From positions 19,022,701 through 19,086,700 of the forward strand of contig CM068314.1 of assembly GCA_034766995.1 (NCBI GenBank): a DNA stretch of 64,000 nt, in the 5' to 3' direction. Both the position numbers and the translations under genes were made by a program. The notes beneath the pieces are model-generated. The model was not told the origin of the DNA. It did not search any database and saw only the letters and a program-made list of their open reading frames with translations. Shown in pieces: positions 51,824 to 63,828 of this stretch. Position 1 is the stretch's first letter. Every line of letters starts with the position of its first letter. The stretch comes from Acanthacorydalis orientalis. Taxonomy: Eukaryota > Arthropoda > Insecta > Megaloptera > Corydalidae.

Positions 51824-52150
51824 GTGTCTAATTATATTCCGTTTACATTATTTGGTACGGCACTGAGTGCGTCAATCTTTTATATAATCATCTGGAACTA
51901 CGTTCGGTATCTTTCAATGATGCTAACACCACAAGCGGCGGTGCGTTTAATTAGACGATCCGAGCGCGGGGAGTTTAAATTTCAGTTACGTAGATTTACT
52001 TTATTCATGCATACATCGGGCACCTGCTTCTCCGCTATTTGTTCTTTGGAGTATTCTTATTCGAATGTAAATCTTAGCCGCAATGTCTCATGTATAAATC
52101 TGCATAGTGAAGTAGAGAGATATTCAGATAGAAAGCGTTTTGTTTTATGA
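51824..52150 (+). CDS. Open frame of 108 codons, unknown
   Basis: Not recognised. Open from 51824 (no ATG there; it follows an acceptor-like TTTCTTTC...ATATTTAG) to the stop at 52148-52150. The first ATGs are at about 51917-51922. A hydrophobic segment (FTLFGTALSASIFYIIIWNY) is followed by a basic region (AVRLIRRSERGEFKFQLRRF), again a positive-inside pattern, then a serine-rich tail. The middle 250 bp is GC-richer than the neighbourhood. It could be a 3' terminal exon on the + strand; no donor or partner exon is evident within 1.7 kb upstream. Confidence 0.27.
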   Translation: MSNYIPFTLFGTALSASIFYIIIWNYVRYLSMMLTPQAAVRLIRRSERGEFKFQLRRFTLFMHTSGTCFSAICSLEYSYSNVNLSRNVSCINLHSEVERYSDRKRFVL

Positions 52151-53165
52151 CAAGTTTGAATTTTGGATTTTTGAAACACGATGAATTTTAAACGAAATAT
52201 TTAGAAATAATATCCGTATATCTTTTCTGTCAGATGAATATATATATATGTGCGTGTGTACATTTTTATTTACCAAATTTCATGGAAGAAATTTTGTTGA
52301 TTTATATTTTTTCTTATTACAATTTATGAATAGCGGAATTGTATATATATATATATATATATATAATTTGCATTTTTAGAGAAATAATTCTATTTTTGGA
52401 TATTGTGATTTGGTTTTTCGTCATGGATAAATTTTTAAATTGAATACATAAAAAATACGTTTAAAGCCTGAATCAACATTCATACACGAGAGGTGCTGAG
52501 ATAAAATTCACCTATATATTTATAGTTCTAAAAAAGCTGATATATAAAAAAAAATTTATATTTTTAGTCTCCTATAAAGAGATACAAAATATTAACAATT
52601 TTCTATGATATATCTCAAGTAAATTATAAAACCATATATTTTTAACTGATTTTTTTAATATAAAATTATAATAAGTAAAATGAATTTGAACTCAAATATA
52701 GGAAAATTTTCATAAATACTATTATTTCATTAATTTATAACTAAATTGAAATCGTTAAACAAAATATAATTAGCAATTCTCTCGTACGAATTTCAATAAC
52801 AAAGCTACCTCCATACCAGACTTATGATTTAATTAAAAACTTGAGTCTAATCTTCGAAAACTTTACTACCTGTTCTCTAGTAAACAACAATCTAAAGTCA
52901 AACTAAAGAATCATTGTTAACTGTACAATCGTTAAATACGTACATCGTAATATCTTATAATTAAAATGTCTTCTTAAAATATGTACACAAGTCTTGTTAA
53001 ACAATGAATGGTTTAATTTACTCTAGCGTTTGTACTTTTCACGATTTTGCTTAAAATAAAAAAAGAATAAATTCATTGATGTTCTTTTTATAATTATGTT
53101 CAAACTACATTTTATTCTTTTTTAATATCTAGTTTAAGAACTAGGATACATTTTAAGCCTCACAA

Positions 53166-53237
<72 letters not shown>

Positions 53238-53439
53238 GTATGTATGTGTTTGTGTGTGTGTTTGTCGTGTACATGAATTTATGTATATATTTATGATTAT
53301 TAATGGCCAGATTTTCGGTAATAACAGAACGAAAATTCATACAACAAAAACAGATCAAAGTAAAGAGAACTCATTATAATATTTGTCGTCATGAAAAATT
53401 CACACACTATGTATACATAATAACAAAAACACAGTAAGC

Positions 53440-53620
53440 ATTTTAGACGGCATGTAACCACTTAATAACTACATCATCAGCCTCCGGAATTCTCGGAAAC
53501 GCGCCACTCGCGTGCCAACTAGCACGAAAACTTATACGCAATGGAAAAAACATACACACACATACATATACATTATGTACAGAAAACAAGGATATGTCTT
53601 TGTCGGCAGGAACTAGTTGG
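53440..53620. other. GC-richer island
   Basis: A complex block (CCTCCGGAATTCTCGG, GCGCCACTCGCGTGCC) without a supported open frame. Confidence 0.3.
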
Positions 53621-54890
53621 CAAGCAGTAGAAAATATACATTAAAGGCAGGTACACACTTGAACAAAAAGCGGATATTCGTTAGCAAACAATTGTACAAT
53701 AATACAGCAGTCACAGAATGTGCCAGGAACTATAAATTATTACGGTTGCTGAATTGTTTCGTGATTAAATATGGAAATATTTTTAATTTAAAACAATGAA
53801 TACTAAACATAATGTTTCAATTAATCTTTCAGAGGTAGATTAAATTTTATAAACAATAGTTATATAGTTTCTTTATTAAAGCAATAAATCAGCCATTTTC
53901 AATTATTTTTTAATACATGTTCACTGAAGTAAATATTCTGTTTACTTATTTTTGAACAGAAAAAAATTAAAACTCATCTCTATTTAACGATATTTTTCAA
54001 GAAGTAAAGTTTATATATTACTTTGTAGATGATAAAGTTAATCAATTCCGAAAAAAAATTTACAATCAATTTAAGAAATTTTTTTAAAAATGAGATTCTT
54101 TATACAGGACATAAACTGTGTTTCAGTATAAAAAAATAACAATTATTATCACAAAAAAGAAATTTTTCACCCATCTTACGAAATTATAAAAAAAATTTGA
54201 ACGAAAATGTTCAATATTAATTATTGAATATTTTTGTTCAGAAAAAAATTTGGTCTATGAAGTGAGTAAAAAATTCTTATATGAAAAATAATTTAGCAAG
54301 TATCTAAACTATCTCGCTTAAATCTGAAATCGATCACTAAATATTTCTTCACAAAAAATATTGTGATTCGTAAATAAATGAAAAGTTTATGTCAACTTTT
54401 ATGTCAAATCGATAACATTCGGTCATTATGAAGAATATAGTAAGACATCTGAAATATTTGACTACATTATTAAAAAAAAATGTCAGGACCTTTAATTAGT
54501 ATTTTTTTAGATGAAGTCAAACCTCAAAACAACATCATTTGATTTAAATAGTGATATACTTTTCATGAAATTAAACAGAAAAATAAAACTATTTCAATTC
54601 TTATTTAAACACTCCTTAAGTTTTATAAAATATATAAGACATATCTGAAGAATATTTTTCAAGAAAAGCGTTTTAACATAAAACCAATTTACTTATTTAC
54701 ATTTTTAAATTAAAGATAAGATGAAAGCTGTTAATACTTTAATGGAATTTATAACAAGAAAATCAGATAACTAGAACAATGCGTCGCGAGATAGAAAGTA
54801 ATGAAGATATATTTATTTTGTAGTACCATATCTACAATCTCTTTAAATCCTCTAATTGATGATTTTATGGGAAGATGCTTAATACATAGT

Positions 54891-54970
54891 GTTTAAGGCC
54901 GACTGATGATTTAGAATTTATGTATTCTTGGACCACTTGCTTAAGCGTCCAGTGTGTGTCGGCCTTAAGC
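54891..54970. other. Hairpin with GTTTAAGGCCGAC / GTCGGCCTTAAGC arms
   Basis: An 11-bp perfect inverted repeat (TTAAGGCCGAC at 54893-54903, GTCGGCCTTAA at 54958-54968) is extended by a G-T wobble and a G-C pair. The 54-nt loop holds an inner stem (GGAC ... GTCC) around CTTGCTTAAG. It sits at the left edge of a GC-rich island. It could be a structured RNA or DNA element, or the ends of a very small foldback transposon. Confidence 0.45.
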
Positions 54971-55160
54971 TGTAAAGCAAGCAAGGAAAGCACACACAGA
55001 CACAAAGCACGCGTAGTAGAGGCTTTTATTGATGTGGCTGAGATCGCGTGACTCGATAGCAGCGCCTCTGTCGACGAACCGTCGAGATACGATCAACGGA
55101 ACGGCAACCGTTCAGTGACCCACGCCAGTAACGGACAATCAGGAGGCGTTAGAAAGTTTT
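54970..55160. other. CpG-rich island
   Basis: Dense CpG with small foldbacks (TCGACGAACCGTCGA near 55070, AACGGCAACCGTT near 55100). It follows the hairpin at 54891-54970. No open frame of note; a regulatory or structured element is possible. Confidence 0.35.
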
Positions 55161-56321
55161 ATCAGTAGTTTATTCTAACAATCATATTATACGAAATTTG
55201 TTTGACATGAATTGAAAAGCTAGTTAGTACGCGAACAACGGTCTGTGCATATTTCAATAATATAAACGATTATATACTGAATACGTATTTGTCATACAAA
55301 CACAAATATTTCATTTATTCATTATTTTAATTACATGTATTGTTTTGTCAAAATATTTTAGTTTTGAATACTGGAAAAGTTATTTCTGTGTTAATAAGAG
55401 TAATAGCAATAAATTACTGTTTAATATTTTCAGATTCGAAAACAAACACTGAATATTAATACTTGGTTTTCTACTACAAACAATTTGTCGCTTTCAGATA
55501 ATGAGAAAAAATAACAAAATATAATAGAGCAAAAATGTTTTTGAGCATTATTTCTTTAATATTATACATATCGACTCGTATACGTTAAAATTAAAAAATC
55601 AATTCAATTTTATCTAATTAATTCCATATTTTATTTCCTAGAAAAATATAAAATAAAGTCTTTTTTTAATTCTTAGCAAATAATATTGTAAGTAATTTAT
55701 ATATTTATGTTTTTCTCTGATAAAACGTAAAACATTTCTTTTTTATATTTGTAATTAGAGATTAATACCAACAATTATATATATATATATATATATATAT
55801 TGTGTAAAGTGTAAACTTGTTCAATTGAATGGGAAATTGGGTATTTGAACCTTTGAAAGTAAATTTGCTCGATAAATAATTAAATTTGAAAACTGTAAAA
55901 AAACGGGTTGGAATACATTCAACTTTCAGAAGAGAATCTGAAGCAGCAAATTGCCTCCAATCTTGAAATTTACGGCTTTGCCTTTCTTAAATGTCTTTTT
56001 GTATAATAGCGAAACAAGATTTTATAATAATTAAATTTTCATCTCAAAAAAACTTTGAGTTGGATATTTTTAATTCCATTCTGTAATATAATATTGGTTT
56101 GATACATTTAAATAGTGTTACTTTTTATGAGTATGCAACTATAAAAAATAAAAGAACTAATTTCAAAGAAAAATGTATCGGATATTAAAATAATAGTATT
56201 AACAATATTCATTTATATATACACTATTTGAATTTGTAGTTAATCTCAATAACACTATAATATACTAATATTAATGATTTATTTCCTTCCTTCAACTGAT
56301 AAATATTTTATTTTCGTTTTT

Positions 56322-56435
56322 AAAGCAAATATTTTCAAAGTAAATCATTCACATGAAGTAAGTATTTCAATTTAAGTAAATACTTTATTCAAATTTAAAG
56401 CAAACATTTCAAGTTAAGCAAATATTTTACATTTA
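56322..56435. repeat. Degenerate minisatellite, unit about 18-20 bp
   Basis: Six or so loosely matching units of the type AAGTAAATATTTCAATTT follow one another (AAGCAAATATTTTC, AAGTAAATCATTC, AAGTAAGTATTTCAATTT, AAGTAAATACTTTATTC, AAGCAAACATTTCAAGTT, AAGCAAATATTTTAC). Confidence 0.5.
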
Positions 56436-56676
56436 CGTTTTTCACCCTTTTGAGTTTTCTGTAGATTTTAATGCTTCGTAAAATTGTCACTCAAATATAA
56501 CAAATTGTGTTTTTTGAAGCGTTTAATTTTAAATTAAGAAATTATGCATATATATATATATATATATACCTACAAATTTATATAATGTTCGAAAAAAATT
56601 TTGTAATAAGTATTAAATTTTATAATTTTCTGAAAGTATAATTTTTTATAAAAGCTTTTTTCATTACTGTCCAGCT

Positions 56677-56742
56677 AACAGACCGGTTAAACCAGCTAAA
56701 AGAGCGTAACATTCTATTGCGCCTGAAGGTTGCCGGTCTGTT
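56677..56742. other. 66-nt hairpin in GC island
   Basis: AACAGACCGG (56677-56686) pairs with CCGGTCTGTT (56733-56742). Inside, AACC pairs with GGTT and GCG with CGC, giving a stepped stem of roughly pre-miRNA size. The CCAGCTAA direct repeat (56671 and 56692) overlaps the left arm. None of the conserved insect miRNA mature sequences I checked (let-7, bantam, miR-1, -8, -9, -10, -100, -184 among others) is present. Confidence 0.4.
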
Positions 56743-57049
56743 TCTACCAGTAACATCTTTAAAACATCAGACCTGCTGGACCGTCAGTGTATAATTATTC
56801 TAGGCATGGATCATGGATTCTATTCTCGGCACCTAGTATTATTACGCGCTCGCTGTCGTAACGAGCAGACGCATCCAGCACAAATGATATACAATTAACT
56901 TCGATCAGTTCAGATCAGTAAGTCCAATGGCAGATTCAAGAAGAGATAATGCAAGTAATTACACATTAAGACTTTTTAAGGAATAAAATATAATAATTCT
57001 CACATATACATTCTTATGAATATAATTTTTTTCTTACAAATATTAATAT

Positions 57050-57109
<60 letters not shown>

Positions 57110-57242
57110 TGCAATTTAAAAAAGAACTATAATTAATAAATGCATTTAAAAATCTTAAAAAATGAACAAATATATGGGTCCTTAATATCATACATAGATA
57201 CCATTCCGCTCCCTAAACTGAATGGCTAGATCATATTTTCAG

Positions 57243-57286
57243 CAGGTCTGGTCATCTCAGATAAGATAAAATTAGATCGAGTCAAG
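57243..57286 (+). other. Candidate 44-nt exon, + strand
   Basis: The acceptor CATATTTTCAG ends at 57242 with a branch-like CTAAACTGAA 25 nt upstream; the donor GTCAAG|GTAGGT is at 57286/57287. One frame is open throughout (GLVISDKIKLDRVK). It begins CAGGTCTGG, so a CAG|GTCTGG site also abuts the acceptor. Confidence 0.25.
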
Positions 57287-57359
57287 GTAGGTTCAAAAAT
57301 AATTTTGAAAATTTGTATTTTTTAAAAATTGTCTCTCAATTTTTTTAAAAATATATTTA

Positions 57360-57374
57360 TCTACAATTCCAATT

Positions 57375-57409
<35 letters not shown>

Positions 57410-57413
57410 GTAG
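57360..57413. repeat. (TA)15 flanked by inverted CTACAATT/AATTGTAG
   Basis: A TA tract (57377-57406) sits between CTACAATT at 57361 and AATTGTAG at 57406-57413, an 8-bp inverted repeat. It may be the eroded core of a foldback element or chance. Confidence 0.5.
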
Positions 57414-57625
57414 ATGCGTTCTAACTTTTTTTTAAAAAAGATTTTTTAAATTATATTAAATATACAGTTAAAACTTTAAAAAGTATTGTATACAAAAAGA
57501 ACAGATTATATTTATTGAAACTAGAATAATAACACTTTTATTCTTATTAATATATGTACTACTACTATATATTTTAGTGAATATCATTTATTTATTGATG
57601 ATGAATTTGTATTGTAAACAATTAA

Positions 57626-58192
57626 TTAGGTTGGTAGGAAAATAATTGTGATTTTTCTTTTTCTGAATTTTAACCTTATTTTTTCAATGAGAGGGTCATT
57701 TTGTCGTCTGTATATTAACAACATTTGAATGCACACTTTTTGGTCTATATTTTGTTAACATAGATTTTAGTTATGTTATTAATTTTGCTTCAAATTGGGC
57801 TATTGAATTAAAAATAGAAAAGAAGTAAATAAGAGCATTTTTTTGTATGAGTTCAAAATGGGCGGTGACGAAGCAGAAACCGCTTGTAAATTAAACGATG
57901 TTTTTTATGTGAGTTCTGTGAAGATATATACGGTGTAATGGTGGTTCAAAAATTTTTGTGCCAAGAACGAGAGCCATGAAGATGAAGAAAGCATCCTTCT
58001 TTAGTTCATAAGGACCAACTGAAGGCGTTAGTTGAATCAGAACCAAGCACAACAATTCGAGAACTTACACAAAAGTTAAGCGTTAGTCATCCGACAGTTC
58101 TGGACCACTTAAAACAACTAATAAAATCAAAAAAAGAAAAATGTATATAAATTGAAAGGCCATCAACCGCAATTATTTTTCGACCAACCTAA
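57626..58192 (+). mobile_element. Mariner remnant, copy D (HTH-only deletion family)
   Basis: Complete short unit of 567 bp. The left repeat TTAGGTTGGTAGGAAAATAA starts at 57626 and the right end CGACCAACCTAA finishes at 58192, followed by TA; the left target dinucleotide is now AA. The frame begins at ATA (57814) in place of ATG and shows the HTH region (YEFKMGGDEAETACKLNDVF, MVVQKFL-type degraded WWF motif, QLKALVESEPSTTIRELTQKL, SVSHPTVLDHLKQLIKSKK) with frameshifts. It then joins the right end directly with no catalytic domain. Its terminal repeats are the least diverged of the four, so it is a good representative of the family. Confidence 0.9.
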
Positions 58193-58411
58193 TACAAACA
58201 TATATATGTGTATAAGTTTAAAATCCTTTTTTGATTGTTGGCTATTGAAATAATGAAACCGTACAGTTACAATCATAATTATAATAGAACGCGATTAAAA
58301 AGGAGTTCATGAATCAGTAAATAACGGGTTTAGTACTCTGATGGAATTATTAAAAAAATGTTCAATACATAAAAGCTGTTCTGTTTGTAACACGGATGTA
58401 TTCACTGCCGA

Positions 58412-58820
58412 TCAAAATGTAACCGACACAATAAAAAAACTGTCATTACAAAATAAAATTTTAAACGCTATGTTAATGTACTCTACAATTTGTAATTTAT
58501 AAAAACCATCGAGCAGTGTATGTTGTACATCGAAACCTATCACGGAACACTTGATGTTTTCTCGTACAGTATCAACAATAGCGTCCAGCCGCATGAAAAA
58601 TAAAAACCATACAGCGTGTTCGGTCGAGTGGATTTTCACAAAAAAAATGAGTGTTGGTCGACATAGCATCTAGTGGGTGATTCGAGATGGAGTAGGTGTG
58701 CGGATGATTGTAGTCCGAGCGATCCGTTGGGGCGATGATACCAGGGATCGGTCCTAGATATATCACGAATTCAGAAAAAAATGTCATCTTTCTTTTCATA
58801 CCATGCATGGCCATGCAGCG
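58412..58820. other. GC-richer island with overlapping minus-strand frames
   Basis: Two minus-strand frames overlap, 58412-58669 (85 codons, VRENIKCSVIGFDVQHTLLD in the middle) and 58572-58814 (80 codons, ATG start). Neither is recognised. Their overlap shows at least one is a shadow. Confidence 0.25.
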
Positions 58821-59563
58821 CCAAAAAGTTACATGAGTACAGTCACACGTTATAAATTAGTACAAAAACAAAACGACACACTTTTTATTAAATTCTACCA
58901 GTCGTATTTATGAAATGTGTTACAATATTCGCAGTAATAAATTATTTTCTTGCAAAAATCGGAGCATTGTTTGAACGGCTTGAAAATCATTCTCAAAAAA
59001 AGCACATAAACCTGCAACGATTTTTTAAATGTTTGTTTAAAGATTATTGTTTGTATTTACATTCTGTATTAGTTTTTTACATGAAAATATTGACACCAGT
59101 TTTATGTTCTATTTATATTAGATTATTAATTTGATATAAAATTATATATAATAAATAATTTGGTATTTTTAAAACATTCATATATAATAAAATCATTCAT
59201 ATCTAATTCAATATAATGACTTCATAAAGACAAATACTTTGCTTTCAATCATAAAAATTCAATTATATAAAAACCGAATAGCGACTCATTGTTTAATAAC
59301 TATAGGGATGAAATTGAAACCTATAATAATAACAACAAAGCTTCGTGATATTTTTCTCTGTATTTTGTAAAGCAATTCTCTAAACTTTCTCGTTTAAATA
59401 TTCAATTTGAGAATAGAAACCTGTTTTCAACAGCTGTAAATTTTCAATTCAATAATTCACAAGAAAGCTAGTATATTTATATTCGTATGTACTACTTCAC
59501 ATTTCTTATTAACATTTATTATATTTTTGGAATGTGCTATTAAATATACAATAAATAAGTCTG

Positions 59564-59620
<57 letters not shown>

Positions 59621-59766
59621 GTTTATGAAATATTGATACGTTTTTGTAAGCAAACAGACTTTTCTTGTTAATTATACACTACGAAAAATATTTAAATTAA
59701 AAATTAAATTTGTATTGAACTGCAAAACAAGTATCAGGAATAGTGTGGAAATATAAATAGTATATA

Positions 59767-59809
<43 letters not shown>

Positions 59810-59922
59810 TAAATATGAAATATAAGATTTATTTCCAAATTCTGTTATATTTTTCCAATAAAGCTAACAAATTACTAAAAATGCAAATCTAGATTATTGA
59901 TTGAATGGAGTGAAATACATTA

Positions 59923-59981
<59 letters not shown>

Positions 59982-60210
59982 TGCAAGCGCTAAAAATAAA
60001 AATATTTTTTCAGATACGAAAAATAAATAAAAATATAAATCATAAATTTTGTAAACAACTTTTAACTCTTAACAGAATCATAATATACTGTTTTTAGTTT
60101 TAAGACAGTTTTTATAAATTTTATTTTTTAAAAAATACAATATAAACAGCAGTATGATTGAAAAAGGCTTTAAACATTCAATATTAACTTAATTTTAATT
60201 TTTTGAAACA

Positions 60211-60248
<38 letters not shown>

Positions 60249-60526
60249 TGTATATTTCTTACCTATTTATTCACTTTTGTGGAACACATACATGTATATG
60301 AACAAAGATTAGATTTAATATTATATAAATTTAGTTTATTTTACAGGCACAGTGTATGTTTTATTTCATAATTTTTTTCATCTTTAAATTTTAACCATAG
60401 ATTAAGGAGCTTCTTGATTTCATTATCAAAAAAATATTTAGAAATTAATACGTTTGGCATACGTAAAGTTTATCTATTAATTGAGTATTCATTCACTCCC
60501 TATTTGATTTTATCTTCCTTTATATA

Positions 60527-60878
60527 TGTATATATATAATTTTTAAATAATCGCAAAATAAAATATTTTTATGTGAAAACACTATTATTTTATTTTAAAT
60601 GAAAATTTAATCACAAAGGAATCTAATCAATAAGTGATTTAATTGCAAAATTAAAATCCATATTATCAAGTGGTAAAACCGATCCTGTAATATATATATA
60701 TATATGTAAGAATAATTTTTAAATGTTCAAAAAAATATTTTTATATGAAAACACTTACTATTGTAATAACAAATCAATTTAAATGAAAATTTAATCACAA
60801 AGGAAACTAATCAATAAATGATTAAATTACAAAATTAAAATCCAGATTATCAATTGGTGGAATACAGAGCCGATCCTG

Positions 60879-60900
<22 letters not shown>
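60527..60900. repeat. Tandem duplication, unit about 180 bp
   Basis: Two adjacent diverged units, about 60527-60705 and 60706-60900. Both run from AATTTTTAAAT through AAAATATTTTTAT.TGAAAACACT, AAATGAAAATTTAATCACAA, CAATAA.TGATT, AAAATTAAAATCCA and finish CCGATCCTGTAATATATATA. Each unit ends in a (TA)n tract, short in the first and about 54 bp in the second. This suggests unequal exchange or slippage between TA tracts as the origin. Confidence 0.75.
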
Positions 60901-60938
<38 letters not shown>

Positions 60939-60954
60939 GCTATGATCGAAACTA

Positions 60955-61150
60955 GCGAGAACGAGCTGTTTAATGTTGTTGTTGTCTGATTATTTTGCAT
61001 TTATTCATATCGAACCGATTAAAAACACCAATAACTCACGGCTCGCTGAGGCTACCGTAAATAGATGGACGTCGATATTGTGTGCGGCGGGCACGCTCCG
61101 ATGATTAATTTCTACATCCATCCGGATTTCCATGAATCGGTCGTATGCTT
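60955..61150. other. CpG-rich island
   Basis: A complex block (GTGTGCGGCGGGCACGCTCC) between long TA tracts. No open frame of note. Confidence 0.3.
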
Positions 61151-61264
61151 ATGATGGGTAAAAAGGTGAATGATATATACAATGCGCTTGAAATTTCAGG
61201 TTTGGATATATTTTTTAATCAATAAGGGTCTATCCATAAATCTTGCTTTATATTGCTTCACGGT

Positions 61265-61266
<2 letters not shown>

Positions 61267-61326
<60 letters not shown>

Positions 61327-61334
61327 TATATATA

Positions 61335-61372
<38 letters not shown>
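61267..61372. repeat. Paired (TA)n tracts around CACACACA
   Basis: A 50-bp TA tract (61267-61316), then CACACACA, then TA tracts to 61372 with one TTTATA break. Three overlapping open frames rich in tyrosine and isoleucine across it are pure repeat translation. Confidence 0.95.
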
Positions 61373-61375
<3 letters not shown>

Positions 61376-61722
61376 CTATACACGTATATGTTTTTCTATA
61401 CAATTTTTCGAAAATACATATTTATTAATTATAATAAGTTACATACAGATAAACGAAAATTGTATACTATAAGAAAAATAAGAGAATTGTTATGGTGGCA
61501 GTTTTTTAAAAAAACTAATTATTTTTTCAGTCACGCTCAAATACTAAATGGTTATATAATGTAGTATTTGATATACTCTGATATAACTTGATTAGAAACA
61601 CTCATTTCTACAATTATTTGTACATATTAATTATTTCTAATATTTAATGAACTCAAATTGAACCTATCCCTAAAACATAACAATCTTTTAAAAAATTTCA
61701 AATACAAATATTACTGGGAATA

Positions 61723-61782
<60 letters not shown>

Positions 61783-61799
61783 CACTGTAAATAAGTTGA

Positions 61800-62532
61800 T
61801 TAAACAAAGAAAATATAAAATTGTTTAGAACTGTAATTTGGTTTCAGTGAAAATGTATATAAAAAACTGTATAATTAATGGGATATAAATTTGATACTTT
61901 ATAATACACTGAAGAAAAATATTGATCTATGTATTTTCATTGTTCTACCATCTATATTTTCTCATGATGTTTCAATATATTATGTAAATTACATGTTATG
62001 AAAACGGTTAAACTTCCTATTTTGTTATCATAGTCAAATTACAGCTGAAAATTAATACGAATTACATCTCATTTATACAAAGCATTCAGTAAAATAAAGT
62101 TTATAAGGATTCAGAAACCATTCAAGAGAATTAATAATTTTGTAAATATTTCGTAACTATTACGACATGGCAGTGCGTATAACAATAAAGGATAATAATA
62201 TCCCATTCTATTAATAGCATATTACTAACCTTAATTTAGAAGGTCGAAGGAAACATTTTCCCACAATGGCTCAATCTATTGATAAGTTTGATAGTATAAG
62301 CAAAGTTGAAAACCCGAAGTTTAATATGATAAATTTATATTGTCATAGTTGAGGTTGTTAATAGGGTTAATGTATTACTTTATTGGTATACATATAAATG
62401 TTAATCTGATAGAGAAAAAATATTATTTATAAGATGTTTTCGATCTTAAACTATCAGATAGAACTATAAACTTAGTTTTGTTAATTGTATGAACTTCAAT
62501 AAATAATCAACAAACAAAAAATACTAATTTCG

Positions 62533-62577
<45 letters not shown>

Positions 62578-62772
62578 GTATATTAAAGAAACTATGCATG
62601 TGATGAATATTTGAAGTTTTCGCAAGAACAGTTTAACGGATGTTTATTAGAAATTCTAAGAGAGTATAAATTAAATAAGTTTGCATTTGACAGTGAAATA
62701 GTTTTGTGATACATACTTGTATATTTGTTTCACCTTGATATTTCTAATATGTAACATTATCTTTGACAATAT

Positions 62773-62809
<37 letters not shown>

Positions 62810-63600
62810 ATATGTGTGAATATTGAGAAAAACAGAAAACATCATATAAATTTTAATTTAACTTTTCAGCACCTGCCATTTTCATCATTAAAACTATTGT
62901 TTAACAAACGTAATATTTTCCCATATGGAGAATATTTTAACACAATTTAAATATAGAAACACAAATAGTCCTCTATTTTAAGATAAATTTATGAAGGATA
63001 AAATAATAAAGATTAAGATTTAATTAAGTATGAAATAATATGGAAAATATATTTACTGTACGCAAAAAATATTGGTAGAATTTGATAAAACCTAGAATAA
63101 ATTTATACATTCTTAAAAAGAGGCATAATCACTTTTATTTTAAATAGCTATAAAATGGCAAATATTTTTTTTTTATTATAAATAAGAAATAACACATTGA
63201 TAGTGTTAAAAAAGAGGTATTTTAAAATATGCCTGTCACTTTTTAATTTAACATTTTGCGATTAAATGTGAATTAAGTCATTTTTCTATATTAAGAGTCT
63301 TAAGTTAGCCAACTGTTCTAGAAATTTGTACTAAAAAATTAAAATAAAATGCCATTCAGATCATTAAGAACGATTTTTTTCTATAAATACTAGCAATTGA
63401 CATTTTCTAGAATATTAATAATAATAAATTTCGTTTAATTTGTGAATTAATTTTCAAAATTATAGATTAGATCATTTGATATTTTTCTAATTATCTAATG
63501 AAAAAACATTACGTATCTCAATAAATATTCAAAATGTTGTTTACATAAAATGCATCAAAATTCGTATTGTACACATTTTACAAAGATTCTGTACTAAGTG
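61800..63600. other. AT-rich non-coding
   Basis: TA tracts at 62538 and 62774 (the latter with a TG shoulder). The frame 62717-62950 crosses a microsatellite. No gene supported. Confidence 0.55.
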
Positions 63601-63657
63601 AGTTTCAGAGAATATGCTGCTTTTAGTGGTAACTTCATGAAATTATTATTGAGAAAG

Positions 63658-63828
63658 ATGGCGTACACAAAAGAGCCGCGGGTGTTTGCTGTGAAGATAT
63701 TTTAGCAGTTCGTCAATGTTATTCAAGTTGAACATGAATTTGGAATGAAGTTTGAATGCGAGAAATCTGCAATTAGATCTGCAATAAACATACTAGTTCG
63801 CAAGTTTGAAGTAGATGGACAATATTAA
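63658..63828 (+). pseudogene. Start of DUF4817-type transposon HTH protein, broken
   Basis: From an ATG at 63658 the frame reads MAYTKEPRVFAVKIF, a TAG stop, then QFVNVIQVEHEFGMKFECEK and a region ending INILVRKFEVDGQY-stop. This matches the start of the DUF4817 helix-turn-helix of insect transposable-element proteins (MA.T.EQR.F.V..Y......V...F...F.........I..L..KFE..GS). One in-frame stop at codon 16 and a terminal stop at codon 57 truncate it. Base composition around the ATG (GCGTACACAAAAGAGCCGCG) is richer than the surroundings, in keeping with insertion. The window ends before the rest of the element could be seen. Confidence 0.6.

Noticed and set aside
56769..57250. CAGACCTGCTG and CAGCAGGTCTG as ends of a foldback element
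   Set aside because: Only 11 bp over nearly 500 bp, without target duplication; could be chance.
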